Shown one piece after another: positions 18,318 through 26,691 of a stretch of 64,000 bases of DNA (position 1 is the stretch's first letter; every line of letters starts with the position of its first letter). Both the position numbers and the translations under genes were made by a program. The notes under the pieces were generated by a model. The model was not told the DNA's origin and searched no databases. It worked only from the letters and a program-made list of their open reading frames with translations. This DNA is from Pseudomonadota bacterium (GTDB lineage: Bacteria; Bdellovibrionota; Bacteriovoracia; Bacteriovoracales; Bacteriovoracaceae). The stretch covers positions 558,001 through 622,000 of the forward strand of contig JAIYBW010000004.1 of assembly GCA_027488375.1 (NCBI GenBank). Direction: 5' to 3'.

Positions 18318-19298
18318 TTATTTTCCGGTAAAAACATTATCTTTGTAGATAAATTTCATCCATCCGAGATTGTTTTTATTGATTCCGTTATAGTATCCAA
18401 TAGCATCATCTGGTTTTTTATATGACATTTTATTTTCAGTTATCAAAACACCAAACTCTGGTCTTCCTCGATGAATGAAAGCTTTGACTGAAGTTGTTTC
18501 AATAACATTATGGTGAATTGAAACAAGATACCCTGCGACTTCTGTGCCATCCTTCCTGTCTTTCCCACCATGCATATCAAGGGGAGTATCATTATGGTTT
18601 TTCTTAAAAATATTATAAGAGGCTTCATAGGCTTGTCCTGAATGTCCAGTTCCGGCCACAGAATGCCGATTAAAATCAAAAATATTATGCTGAATAATTG
18701 CTGTGGCTTGCTTATTCAGAGCAATACCATACCCAAGACCCCATCGCTGATTGTGATGGATAGAGCTTCTCACCACCACAAGATTTTTTGCATCAGTTGC
18801 AAAAATCGCCGCATGAGAAAATCCAGACATTTCACAATATTTGATTTTAACATCTGAAGCATTAACATCTATTCCACGGGTGACAGGAAATTTATAAACT
18901 CCTTTTATCCCCTGTTTATTAAGTGCAATAATCTCTGCTTTTTTAGAATCAGTCTCCACTCCTTCAAATCTTAAACCTTCTAAGACAACTCCCGGGGCCT
19001 GTATGTCCATGAGAGGTACTGGCTTTCCCTTATGAATAAAGAGAGGCTTTTTATCCTGATCAATTTTTGGGTAAGCTCTTAGGGTCACTCTCTTATCAAT
19101 GACTAGCTTAGGCTCATGAGTCAGATCAAAGACTGCATCTTGGGCAATTCTAATGACGGCCCCCTCGGAAGCGCGGGCGATTTCCTCTTCAAGCTCCGCC
19201 AGAGTTGAGACGATGATCCCACTGGCCGGACCTCTAGAGGGTTGAATCTGAGTACAACTGAGCGAAAAGAAGAGGGAAAGACATAAAAGTTTTTTCAT
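18318..19298 (-). CDS. Right-handed beta-helix lipoprotein
   Basis: A signal peptide with lipobox (LFFSLSC) is followed by a pectate-lyase-like parallel beta-helix. Repeating short strands with turns such as VTRGIDVNASDVKIKYCE, NLVVVRSSIHHNQ and TAIIQHNIFDFNRH are visible, and the conserved HSGQAYEASYNIF and DMHGGKD segments could form a polysaccharide-binding or lyase cleft. It probably binds or cleaves a carbohydrate at the cell surface. The ATG at 19298 is preferred over a TTG two codons upstream. It lies convergent to the PLD/C92 pair. Confidence 0.75.
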   Translation of the reverse strand: MKKLLCLSLFFSLSCTQIQPSRGPASGIIVSTLAELEEEIARASEGAVIRIAQDAVFDLTHEPKLVIDKRVTLRAYPKIDQDKKPLFIHKGKPVPLMDIQAPGVVLEGLRFEGVETDSKKAEIIALNKQGIKGVYKFPVTRGIDVNASDVKIKYCEMSGFSHAAIFATDAKNLVVVRSSIHHNQRWGLGYGIALNKQATAIIQHNIFDFNRHSVAGTGHSGQAYEASYNIFKKNHNDTPLDMHGGKDRKDGTEVAGYLVSIHHNVIETTSVKAFIHRGRPEFGVLITENKMSYKKPDDAIGYYNGINKNNLGWMKFIYKDNVFTGK

Positions 19299-19363
19299 AT
19301 TCAATTTATCGGAGAAAAAACTATTTTACTAAAGTATTTTTTATAAACGCCGATAAGGAGCCC

Positions 19364-19738
19364 ATGAGATATATCTTATTTTTTGCATTATTTTTGAGTC
19401 ATAACCTCCTTGCTGAAACACAACATAAATCAATTCCTATTTGTTCGGCGCTGTTTGTTTCATCAGTTAAAACCAAAGCCGAAAAGATGGGTGGTTACGA
19501 TAAATTCAAACACTGTGCTGTTTCTTGCATGCTAACGTTACGTTGTCCGGCCAGTGATGTCTTAGAAATAGGTATTCTAAAAGAACTGGCCGATGTTTTT
19601 GGGCCAGGCAACGCAGAAATGGACGATTTAGAAGCTGATTTTAAGGGCGTAGACCTAGTTCTACAAAAGAAAGCGACTAATGATGATCAGTGTAGTACCA
19701 AGTGCGATAAAATTTATCCTCGTCATTCATGCAAATAA
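19364..19738 (+). CDS. Small exported cysteine-rich protein
   Basis: 124 aa with a cleavable signal (MRYILFFALFLSHNLLAE). The mature domain carries six or more Cys, in DKFKHCAVSC, RCPAS and CSTKC, plus a KELADVFGP...MDDLEADF segment. A His-Cys-x3-Cys motif followed by KE/D helices recalls small domains found at the C-terminus of secreted polymorphic toxins, but I cannot name the family. A strong AAGGAG site precedes the ATG. It ends one base before the convergent HNH nuclease gene. Confidence 0.7.
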   Translation: MRYILFFALFLSHNLLAETQHKSIPICSALFVSSVKTKAEKMGGYDKFKHCAVSCMLTLRCPASDVLEIGILKELADVFGPGNAEMDDLEADFKGVDLVLQKKATNDDQCSTKCDKIYPRHSCK

Positions 19739-20296
19739 TTATAAAGAGGGACACTGACCTCTTAATTGGTTAATCGTCATTTGCTCTTTCGGTCCAATAA
19801 CCAAAGAATATTTCTTTTTTAATCGAACCCAGTCAGTCACATATTTACAAGCATACTCTTTTTTAACCGGTAACCACTCATCAATACCTTTAGGGCCTTT
19901 GGCACGATTATACTTTCGATGAGTCACAACTAAATTTTCGGGATCATTGGCGAAGATCTCTTTCTTCTCACGAGACCAGAGACTTGCACCGTGTGTATGG
20001 GCATGTTTAAGTGGAATGAGATGATCAATATCAATCTCCTTTACGTGATTTAGTTTTTCTGGATAGTAATAATCATTCCAAATTCCAGAAATAACTTTGC
20101 AGCCTTTTTTATTTAGCTTCACGTGTGAGATTGAGCGATCTCTGAGAATTTCTCCTCTTGTGTTAAGGCAATTATTATTTAAATCACTCCAATGGGGCCA
20201 ATCCTTGCGATCGTAATTTTTTAATGATGAATGGGGTAATGAACAAGAGAGAAAATTAAATAAAAAAAAGAAAATCAAGAAATTATTTTTATGCAT
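19739..20296 (-). CDS. Exported HNH nuclease, GmrSD/DUF1524-like
   Basis: 185 aa. The N-terminus is hydrophobic and ends in a lipobox-like FLSCS. The rest closely follows the secreted HNH family related to the GmrSD C-terminal domain: WPHWSDLNNNCLNTR, KKGCKVISGIW, the catalytic IDIDHLIPLKHAH, FANDPENLVV, NRAKGPKGIDEWLP and YACKYV. The HNH core (DH...N...N) is intact. Paired cysteines suit an extracytoplasmic enzyme that degrades DNA for nutrition. No Shine-Dalgarno is visible; a TATAAT (20303-20308, minus) ends six bases before the ATG. Confidence 0.85.
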   Translation of the reverse strand: MHKNNFLIFFFLFNFLSCSLPHSSLKNYDRKDWPHWSDLNNNCLNTRGEILRDRSISHVKLNKKGCKVISGIWNDYYYPEKLNHVKEIDIDHLIPLKHAHTHGASLWSREKKEIFANDPENLVVTHRKYNRAKGPKGIDEWLPVKKEYACKYVTDWVRLKKKYSLVIGPKEQMTINQLRGQCPSL

Positions 20297-20385
20297 TTAT
20301 CAATTATATTCAATTTGAAAAAAAAATTAAACTAAACAACCGAAAAACTTAAAAAAAAAGAGGTTTCTTTCCGTTATGAAGATCC

Positions 20386-20562
20386 ATGATTCTTTATGAA
20401 GTAAAACTCATATGTCTTGAAACAAATAAAGTGATTTTCACTTCACTGAATGCTAAACCGCTCCTCCCCCCTAAAGATCTTTTGAATACAGAACCTAAAC
20501 CAATGCTCATCATCAATACCCGGGATTCAACCACTGAAGAGCATAAAAAGAAATCCGCCTAA
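20386..20562 (+). CDS. Possible 58-aa protein
   Basis: A short ORF, MILYEVKLICLETNKV through HKKKSA, in the 314-base gap between the HNH nuclease and the deacetylase. It is hydrophilic with an amphipathic start and a Lys-rich end. There is no good Shine-Dalgarno, although GAAGATCC precedes the ATG. I see no family. Nothing else is evident in the gap apart from the divergent -10 at 20303-20308. Confidence 0.3.
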   Translation: MILYEVKLICLETNKVIFTSLNAKPLLPPKDLLNTEPKPMLIINTRDSTTEEHKKKSA

Positions 20563-20610
20563 AATTAAATAAGATTACAGTATTAGCTTCAGTTGACCGA
20601 AAAGGTCTTT

Positions 20611-21765
20611 ATGAAGGTAAGGTTTTTGATTCTTTCTTTTTTTATACTTTTTCATGCTCATAGCATGGAATGTGATCTTAAAAGTCAGAAAGAATTGGGA
20701 CAAGAGATTCTTAAGGACCTGACTCAATCACCTCTGAGTTGCCTAAAAAATGATGTTCACCTGACTTTTGATGATGGACCTTCTTTAAGTGTGACCCCTG
20801 CCATTTTGAAAGAATTAGAATTAAGAAAAGTTAAAGCAACATTTTTTGTCACTTCAACGCATCTTGAGGCCACTCATGAAAAATATAAAGAAAAGAGAGA
20901 TCTCGTTAATCAAACTCTAACCTCAGGGCACCTTATCGCGAGTCACGGACATGAACATCATGCCTACGACTTAAGAATGAAAAGAAATGGAGAAATTGAA
21001 GAAGAGGGATTTTCTCAAGAGGAACGAGAAAAACAGATGCAAAAGAGTATGGATCTTTTGCAATGGTCAACTCAAGGTAAATTTAAGCAGCAGGATCTCC
21101 TTCTTTTCAGATTTCCTTACGGCAGAGGGGCCATGCCCTCAGAAATGGAACTTGAGCATAAAATCAAAAATGGGGAAATACACCTCTCCGGTACTACATA
21201 TTCAGAAAAATTAAAAGAATACAGATCAATTTCCCCGGCCCTTCAAACAATTGCTGGTGGAGGTTTTTCTCATCTTGGTTGGAATCATGATTCACAGGAC
21301 TCATCTTATGGTGTGAAAGCTCCCGAGAAAAATGTACTTAAAGAATATATCAAGAAAAATCTAAAAGGGCTTTGCGGCAGTCCACAAGTGACAAAAGTCG
21401 CACTTTTTCACGACATAAAAGAGATGAACATTTCAGCGATTCCACTCATCATTGATATTGGTCAATGTTTGGGATTAAAATTTATTTCGGCTCAAGAGAT
21501 GATAAAAAACTCAGGTCTCAAATCATCTGGGGTTATTATTGAAAAAAATGAAATTCTTAAAGGAACAGTTTCAAATGTTTTAAATGGTATTCAAGCTGTT
21601 GAAAAACTAGGTCAACCAGCTTGCTCTGAAGTCGCTCCTGATAAATCCTGCTGGAGTGAACAGTATAAAAAATATTATGCCCATTGCTCAGGCGGAGATT
21701 CTGTTTGCTTTGAAGGTAAATGGAAATCACGCACAGACCCTATCATCCAAGATAACTGTCACTAA
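20611..21765 (+). CDS. Exported polysaccharide deacetylase (NodB fold)
   Basis: Signal peptide (MKVRFLILSFFILFHAHS) then a NodB deacetylase domain. Motif 1 is LTFDDGPS with the catalytic Asp and a metal Asp, motif 2 is SHGHEHH with metal His residues, motif 3 is FRFPYGRG, motif 4 resembles LGWNHDSQDS and motif 5 is ALFHD. Likely removes acetyl groups from peptidoglycan or another amino sugar polymer in the periplasm or outside the cell. The C-terminal 90 residues add a Cys-rich tail (CWSEQ, YAHCSGGDSVC, DNCH) of unknown role. The ATG at 20611 has AAAGG five bases upstream, so I reject an upstream TTG. Confidence 0.88.
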   Translation: MKVRFLILSFFILFHAHSMECDLKSQKELGQEILKDLTQSPLSCLKNDVHLTFDDGPSLSVTPAILKELELRKVKATFFVTSTHLEATHEKYKEKRDLVNQTLTSGHLIASHGHEHHAYDLRMKRNGEIEEEGFSQEEREKQMQKSMDLLQWSTQGKFKQQDLLLFRFPYGRGAMPSEMELEHKIKNGEIHLSGTTYSEKLKEYRSISPALQTIAGGGFSHLGWNHDSQDSSYGVKAPEKNVLKEYIKKNLKGLCGSPQVTKVALFHDIKEMNISAIPLIIDIGQCLGLKFISAQEMIKNSGLKSSGVIIEKNEILKGTVSNVLNGIQAVEKLGQPACSEVAPDKSCWSEQYKKYYAHCSGGDSVCFEGKWKSRTDPIIQDNCH

Positions 21766-21766
21766 A

Positions 21767-22714
21767 TTAATTAAAGTATTCATTTTGTCCAAGCTCTTTG
21801 TGTCTAAATCTAACAACATTAGATAAATCATGAAGCCTGAATTCAATTCCCGTCATTTCCTCGGTGATATTCCAAAGTTGTTCGGCCACCAATAAATTTT
21901 TTGCCTGAATTGAAAAATCTTTCTCTTGAGGGAGACCCCAAACTTGATACAGACTTGAGGGGCCATAATAGTGACCACTTGTGGCTTCATCCGCAGTTGC
22001 GGCAAAAAGCATGGGGATAGCAGCTTCTAATTCTGAATGATTAAATTTTAGATGGAGCATATTTTTAAGAAAGGCCCGTGAAGGACCTCCCAGATGAATC
22101 GGAATACTCTTGATATTAAGATGTATGGCCCGTAAACGACGATCTAGCTCTCGCGCAAAAATTAATAAGGCCAACTTAGATTGGCCGTAGGCTTTTCGAG
22201 GTCGATAATACAATTTGCTTTCTAGATCATAAAAATCAATTTGATCAGATCTATGATTAAGTTCACTATGAAAAATAATTCTCCCCTCTTTTTCATGGAC
22301 TAAAAGTGGGAAAAGTTTGGCGGTGAGAAGGAAATGCGAAAGATAATTAAAAGTCCACATCAGCTCATGACCCTGATGAGAAATCATTCTTTCGTGGGAA
22401 TACTTTAATTCTGCATTATTGATGAGAATATTTAATTCTCCATAGATTTCTTTAAACCTCTCGGTAAATTCAAGGACAGAATTTAAATCCCCTAAATCAA
22501 CATGCTCATAATTAATTTTCCCCTCAGGGCAATGCAAATGAATTAAATTGATGGCCCTTTCGGCCTGAAAAATATCATCCGAACATAAAACCACTCGCGC
22601 CCCATGAGTGCATAACTGTTTGGCCGTCTCAAGTCCTGAGCGTGAAGTCCCATCAGTTATCAAGACTGTTTTACCTGATTGAGGACCGATATTTTCAGTT
22701 GTCCAAGGTTTCAT
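21767..22714 (-). CDS. Atypical short-chain dehydrogenase-like protein
   Basis: A 315-aa member of the retinol-dehydrogenase-like SDR family. The catalytic YxxxK is intact (YGQSK) and the fold-defining VLIT...GLETAKQL and VDLGDLNSV elements align well. The cofactor glycine motif is damaged: TGxxxGxG reads TDGTSRSG, so two of three glycines are lost. NNAG reads NNAE. NAD(P) binding may be altered or absent. GGGAG five bases upstream selects the ATG at 22714 over one at 22726. The substrate is unknown. Confidence 0.8.
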   Translation of the reverse strand: MKPWTTENIGPQSGKTVLITDGTSRSGLETAKQLCTHGARVVLCSDDIFQAERAINLIHLHCPEGKINYEHVDLGDLNSVLEFTERFKEIYGELNILINNAELKYSHERMISHQGHELMWTFNYLSHFLLTAKLFPLLVHEKEGRIIFHSELNHRSDQIDFYDLESKLYYRPRKAYGQSKLALLIFARELDRRLRAIHLNIKSIPIHLGGPSRAFLKNMLHLKFNHSELEAAIPMLFAATADEATSGHYYGPSSLYQVWGLPQEKDFSIQAKNLLVAEQLWNITEEMTGIEFRLHDLSNVVRFRHKELGQNEYFN

Positions 22715-22789
22715 TCGAGCTCCCATCTGAAAGGACGTTCGGACCTATCCTAAAGAGGACGCTTCATGTTTTGAAATTCGCAGCTTGGT

Positions 22790-22813
22790 ATTTCATGATG
22801 AAATTCATGAAAT
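22790..22813. promoter_or_regulatory. Perfect dyad upstream of lipocalin
   Basis: ATTTCATGA (22790-22798) and TCATGAAAT (22805-22813) form a perfect 9-bp inverted repeat with a 6-base spacer. It lies just upstream of a promoter-like TTGACT and may be an operator. Confidence 0.4.
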
Positions 22814-22821
22814 CTTAAGAT

Positions 22822-22851
22822 TTGACTCAATCTCCCTCTGTAACTTATACC
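22822..22851 (+). promoter_or_regulatory. Promoter of lipocalin gene
   Basis: TTGACT (22822-22827), an 18-bp spacer and TATACC (22846-22851), about 100 bases upstream of the lipocalin ATG. The -35 is near consensus and the -10 is moderate. Confidence 0.4.
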
Positions 22852-22913
22852 TTTTAAGCCTTGTTTAGGTTTTGTCTATAGCGAAAGGACAGGGCCCTAA
22901 GATACAAATAACC

Positions 22914-22935
22914 CAGTTTAAGAATCTTTAAACTG
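22914..22935 (+). promoter_or_regulatory. 5'-UTR hairpin before lipocalin
   Basis: CAGTTTAA (22914-22921), loop GAATCT, TTAAACTG (22928-22935): a perfect 8-bp stem ending immediately before the AAAAAGGACG ribosome-binding region. It could stabilise the mRNA or affect initiation. Confidence 0.4.
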
Positions 22936-22950
22936 TAAAAAGGACGCCTC

Positions 22951-23469
22951 ATGAAAAAGCTATTCGTTTTTCTCCTCATTTGTTTATCGTGCTCGAGCAT
23001 GGCCCAAACGATTACGACGGCCTCTAATGTCGAAGTTTCTCGCTATGTTGGCAAATGGTACGCTCACTACTCACTTCCTCAATTTTTCACGAGAAAATGT
23101 AATGCTCAAACTGCGGAGTATGAAATTATCAATTCTAAGACAATTAGTGTTTTTAATACTTGTCTTAAGTCTAAGGGAGTACAAACAATTAAAGGCCAAG
23201 CCGTCATCATCAATGAGAAAACAAATGCAGAACTTATTGTGACATTCAATAACTTCTTTACTCGTCTTTTCAAAGTGAAGGGTGATTACAATATCATGAA
23301 GCTTGATGCTAATTATGAGTACGTCCTAGTTGGTTCAAGAAACCGTAAATCACTATGGCTCATGTCGCGTTCACCAGTAGAAATTCCAGAAGCAGTTGTT
23401 CAAGAGTATCTAGATCTTGCTAAAAAAGATGGTTTTGATCTCACTAAACTAGAAAAATCTCATTTCTAA
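22951..23469 (+). CDS. Blc-type lipocalin
   Basis: A 172-aa exported lipocalin. A signal ending SMA|QT precedes the hallmark YVGKWYAHYSLPQFF, the TAEYEI strand, the Blc-type GDYNIMKLDANYEYVLVGS and a final LWLMSRSP segment. Blc proteins bind lysophospholipids or other hydrophobic ligands. The N-terminus has Cys residues but no good lipobox, so I predict a soluble periplasmic form rather than a lipoprotein. AAAAAGGACG provides the ribosome-binding site. A dyad, a promoter and a 5' hairpin lie upstream. Confidence 0.88.
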   Translation: MKKLFVFLLICLSCSSMAQTITTASNVEVSRYVGKWYAHYSLPQFFTRKCNAQTAEYEIINSKTISVFNTCLKSKGVQTIKGQAVIINEKTNAELIVTFNNFFTRLFKVKGDYNIMKLDANYEYVLVGSRNRKSLWLMSRSPVEIPEAVVQEYLDLAKKDGFDLTKLEKSHF

Positions 23470-23497
23470 AGAAATTTCAGTTCCCCTTTAGCTCTGC

Positions 23498-23535
23498 TCA
23501 GAGTATTTTGTCTCACTTATGACAAAATACTCTGA
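23498..23535. promoter_or_regulatory. 15-bp perfect inverted repeat spanning the adenosine deaminase start
   Basis: TCAGAGTATTTTGTC (23498-23512), an 8-base loop, and GACAAAATACTCTGA (23521-23535). The ATG (23519-23521) lies at the loop/right-arm junction. In RNA it would form a strong hairpin holding the start codon. In DNA it would be a large operator covering a TATTTT -10-like element (23504-23509). Confidence 0.6.
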
Positions 23536-24745
23536 CGCATTTATCCATGACATGCCTAAGTCTGACCTTCACCTCCATCTTGATGGCTCACTTAGGATTC
23601 CTACCCTCATAGAAATGGCCAAAAAAGGCAATATCAAGATGCCCTCATATACTGAAGAGGGTCTCAAAGAACTCGTTTTTAAATCCACTTACGCCAATCT
23701 GGGCGAATACCTTCATGGCTTTCAATACACTTGTGCGGCCCTTCGAGATCTCGAAAATATTGAACGAGTGGCCTATGAGCTTGCCGTGGATAATCAAAAC
23801 GAGAATGTTTACTACATTGAGGCCCGCTTTGCTCCTCAACTCATGATGGACATAGAAGCTGGACTCACGATGGAGGCAGTTTTTGAAGCGACCTATAAGG
23901 GCTTTGAGCGTGCGAAAAAAGAGCACAATAATAAACCCGAAGTTAAATCTGGAAAACGACCTGAATTTCACTACGGAATTATCAGCTGTGCCATGAGAAA
24001 CTTTGGGCCAAAAGGCTATTCTCCTTTCTATACCAAGTTCTACAAGATGATGGAGTATTCCCGTCATATGGAGATTGTAAGAGCAGCAGCTCTTCAAATG
24101 GTCAAAGCAGCGGTTAAAATCCGCGATGAAAAGGCTATCCCTATAGTAAGTATCGATTTAGCTGGCCAGGAAGAAGGCTACCCTTGTGGCAAATTCCATG
24201 AGGTCTATGCTTATGCTCATAAAAACTTTATGCATAAGACGGTTCATGCTGGTGAAGCTTACGGTGCTGAAAGTATTTTTCAGGCGATCACTGAGTGCTA
24301 CGCTGACAGAATTGGTCACGGCTACTATCTCTTTGATGAGAACAAAGTCGTAGATCCAAAAATAACAGATAAGAAAAAATATATTAACGACCTTATCTCG
24401 TTTGTGGCCGACAAACGCACCACCATTGAAGTTTGTTTAACCAGCAATCTCCAAACCAATCCGGAGATTAAAGACATTAAAAATCATAATGTGAAACACA
24501 TGCTCGCCAACCGCATGTCCATGAGTATTTGTACTGATAATCGACTTGTTTCAGACACAACAGTGAGCAGAGAATTTAATCTCCTTCTCAATAATTTTGA
24601 AGTCCCACATAAACATCTCAAAGACTTAGTGGCTTACGGTTTTAAGAAGAGTTTTTATCCTGGCCAGTACATTGAAAAGCGTAACTGGGCGAAAAATCTC
24701 ATGCAGCACTTTGATGAAGTGGCCAAAAAGCATGGAATTCTTTGA
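23519..24745 (+). CDS. add: Adenosine deaminase
   Basis: A 408-aa amidohydrolase converting adenosine or deoxyadenosine to inosine forms. Zinc and catalytic motifs: SDLHLHLDGS, SIDLAGQEEG, VHAGEAYG with the catalytic Glu nearby, RIGHGYYL, VCLTSNLQT and CTDNRLVSDTT. This is the adenosine branch (SNLQT...TDN) as opposed to the adenine deaminase at 1258-2256. It is longer than typical enzymes (about 340) because of insertions around residues 130-190. No Shine-Dalgarno precedes the ATG, which sits in a 15-bp inverted repeat. An in-frame ATG 12 codons in is an alternative start. Confidence 0.9.
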   Translation: MTKYSDAFIHDMPKSDLHLHLDGSLRIPTLIEMAKKGNIKMPSYTEEGLKELVFKSTYANLGEYLHGFQYTCAALRDLENIERVAYELAVDNQNENVYYIEARFAPQLMMDIEAGLTMEAVFEATYKGFERAKKEHNNKPEVKSGKRPEFHYGIISCAMRNFGPKGYSPFYTKFYKMMEYSRHMEIVRAAALQMVKAAVKIRDEKAIPIVSIDLAGQEEGYPCGKFHEVYAYAHKNFMHKTVHAGEAYGAESIFQAITECYADRIGHGYYLFDENKVVDPKITDKKKYINDLISFVADKRTTIEVCLTSNLQTNPEIKDIKNHNVKHMLANRMSMSICTDNRLVSDTTVSREFNLLLNNFEVPHKHLKDLVAYGFKKSFYPGQYIEKRNWAKNLMQHFDEVAKKHGIL

Positions 24746-24824
24746 GAGCGACTAAGATTTAAACGGCCCTAAATTCCTTACAATGAGTTCAATAGATGAG
24801 GCTTATTCAAGCTATTATCTCCTC

Positions 24825-25406
24825 ATGAATACATTTATTTTGGCCTTTCTTGTTTTTATCTCGTTTAAAACTTTTGCTGTTGAGACAGATCAATGTGACC
24901 CCAGCTCTCCTCAGGAAAGACATGTCATTAGCACTCCTGATAAAGAAAATTTTGAAGCCGTGGTTTGCGAGCAAGGTCAAGATATACTCGTTATCACTGA
25001 TGCACCCATCAATCGTCAGCATCTTCTCTACGTCGGGCTTAATCTCGGGATGCCTTGGCTCACAAGTGGGAGTCTCACCTATGCTCAATTGAGAAATAAC
25101 CAGCAAAACTTCCATATCTCGGCCAATCTTGATGGCAGCCTTGGGGGAAATGGTCTCTCAACAACTTTGGGTAAGCATCCCTTCGGGAACTCCATCTTCT
25201 TTGGTGGATCGGCCCGAGGTTATAAAGGACTTCCAGGTGAAGGTGGCTTTCAAATGGGCCCTTCGGTTGGAATATCTGGCGGAAGAAGATTTATCACTGG
25301 TCACATCACTTTGAGCTATATGACGGGTTATGATTCTCGCGTTGGCGGATTAAATCAATCTCCTGAACTCTCTATGGGTCTTAGAATTAGATTGTTTAAG
25401 AAGTAG
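24825..25406 (+). CDS. Exported protein, possibly small outer-membrane beta-barrel
   Basis: 193 aa with a signal peptide MNTFILAFLVFISFKTFA. After a hydrophilic stretch with two Cys, the second half is Gly-rich with alternating strands (LLYVGLNLGMPW, GNSIFFGGSARGY, GPSVGISGGRRF, GHITLSYMTGYD, ELSMGLRIRLF), which suggests a small barrel or surface beta structure. I recognise no family. The ATG at 24825 is chosen because it starts the signal peptide; an upstream ATG at 24783 has no support. A TATTAT ends six bases before the ATG and no Shine-Dalgarno is seen. Confidence 0.65.
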   Translation: MNTFILAFLVFISFKTFAVETDQCDPSSPQERHVISTPDKENFEAVVCEQGQDILVITDAPINRQHLLYVGLNLGMPWLTSGSLTYAQLRNNQQNFHISANLDGSLGGNGLSTTLGKHPFGNSIFFGGSARGYKGLPGEGGFQMGPSVGISGGRRFITGHITLSYMTGYDSRVGGLNQSPELSMGLRIRLFKK

Positions 25407-25420
25407 AAAATTTAAGAGCC

Positions 25421-26581
25421 TTAAAATCTCATCCCCGTCATCGGACAAATAAACTCTTCTAGCTTTTGCTTGAAAACGGCTTCAAATTCTTCTCGAGGCG
25501 CCTCAGAGGTTGTGGCGAACTTGGATTTTTTAAGAGTCTGATAAAGGTCAAAAGGAAGCTCTCTGGCCAAAGAATCCAGACCTCCTGGAATTGCCTGAAT
25601 AAGCCCATGATAGGCACGGGTATAACCATAGGCCAGGTCCTGACGAGTGTAGCCCTCCAAGAAGGCAGCTATGATTTCAACTTTTTCTTCGTTTGTGAGA
25701 AGTGAACTCTCCCCTAAGGTTTTTCCCCACTCATCCATAAAAGGTCCCACGGGAATAAGAAATGTATGTGATTTTCTAAGTCCTCTAGGTTGGCGCATGG
25801 ACATGTGGCGATGATTCTCTTGCGCCAAAAATGCCTTATTCACTTGCCCGGAGTAAGCAAGAATGGGTGAGTAATTTTCATTAAGCTTATGGCCCAACTT
25901 ATAAATGCGCTGATAAAAAGGATCTTCTGGATTCATTTCCCACTGATCCATCACTCGATCAAGGTCTCCAAAGTTATGGGCCATGAGAGCGGTGGAACGA
26001 AGAAAATTGATATGATCTCGTTTCTCTCTAAGTTCAGTCAGAAGTTTTTCTTCTTTTTCAATTTCGGCCAGAATCACCTGGGCCACATCATCGGCCAGTT
26101 GGGGCTGCTTATTTTTTATAAGAGCGTTATAGGCCCCTATAGCGACAGAGAGCCATGTGCCTTCATGAGTACTCATGACCTGCCCACGAGCTGGATTATA
26201 GCACTTTCTATTAGTCACTTGCTCATAATCCCACTGCCAAGATTCAATCGTCAGTTTTGCCATTTTCTGAATATATCTTCCCACGGTTTCATGACGCCAA
26301 AGTCCCTCACGAATTTGATTATCCACATCTGTCGGAACATAAGTTCCAGCTGTGGTCCAGTGAGCGGCCAAGCAGAGATGAAAATATTCGGCGAGATCAA
26401 TATGAGCGAGTGCCTTTAAATTTTTTTTATAAAAAACTAATTTCGCCAAATAAGCTTTCTGCTCTCCATTGGTGGCGATTTCTCCTTGAAATAGCCATGG
26501 GGCCGTATTCTCTACATTTTTAAGTAGAATATTTGGGGCTATTCCCTGAAGTTTCAAACCGGAAGGTAGTTTTTTGGCCAT
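25421..26581 (-). CDS. Conserved-looking cytoplasmic protein of unknown function
   Basis: 386 aa, no signal peptide, largely alpha-helical, rich in Trp, His and Tyr. Possible conserved blocks are AAHWTTAGTYVP, QWDYEQVTNRKCYNPARG, MSTHEGTW, HRHMSMRQPRGLRKSH and FICPMTGMRF. The His-rich blocks could bind metal or haem, but I cannot match a family. The start at the ATG at 26581 is supported by AGAAG five bases upstream. It is a single-gene unit convergent with the barrel-like gene. Confidence 0.7.
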   Translation of the reverse strand: MAKKLPSGLKLQGIAPNILLKNVENTAPWLFQGEIATNGEQKAYLAKLVFYKKNLKALAHIDLAEYFHLCLAAHWTTAGTYVPTDVDNQIREGLWRHETVGRYIQKMAKLTIESWQWDYEQVTNRKCYNPARGQVMSTHEGTWLSVAIGAYNALIKNKQPQLADDVAQVILAEIEKEEKLLTELREKRDHINFLRSTALMAHNFGDLDRVMDQWEMNPEDPFYQRIYKLGHKLNENYSPILAYSGQVNKAFLAQENHRHMSMRQPRGLRKSHTFLIPVGPFMDEWGKTLGESSLLTNEEKVEIIAAFLEGYTRQDLAYGYTRAYHGLIQAIPGGLDSLARELPFDLYQTLKKSKFATTSEAPREEFEAVFKQKLEEFICPMTGMRF

Positions 26582-26691
26582 AGGCACTTCTATGATGGAA
26601 GAATGGTAAAATCAAGAACTTATAGTGGGAACTTTTGAAAATTTTTCACGAGAGGCTTGAAGGATTGAGAAGCTTTTTATACTCAGCTCCC

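Noticed and set aside
20611-21765. NodB protein as PuuE-type allantoinase filling the pathway gap
   Set aside because: It has a signal peptide, a Cys-rich tail and standard polysaccharide deacetylase motifs; PuuE is cytoplasmic. The same holds for 32946-33800.
22951-23469. Lipocalin as a Blc-type lipoprotein
   Set aside because: Cys residues in the signal do not form a proper lipobox, and a signal peptidase I site (SMA|QT) fits better.
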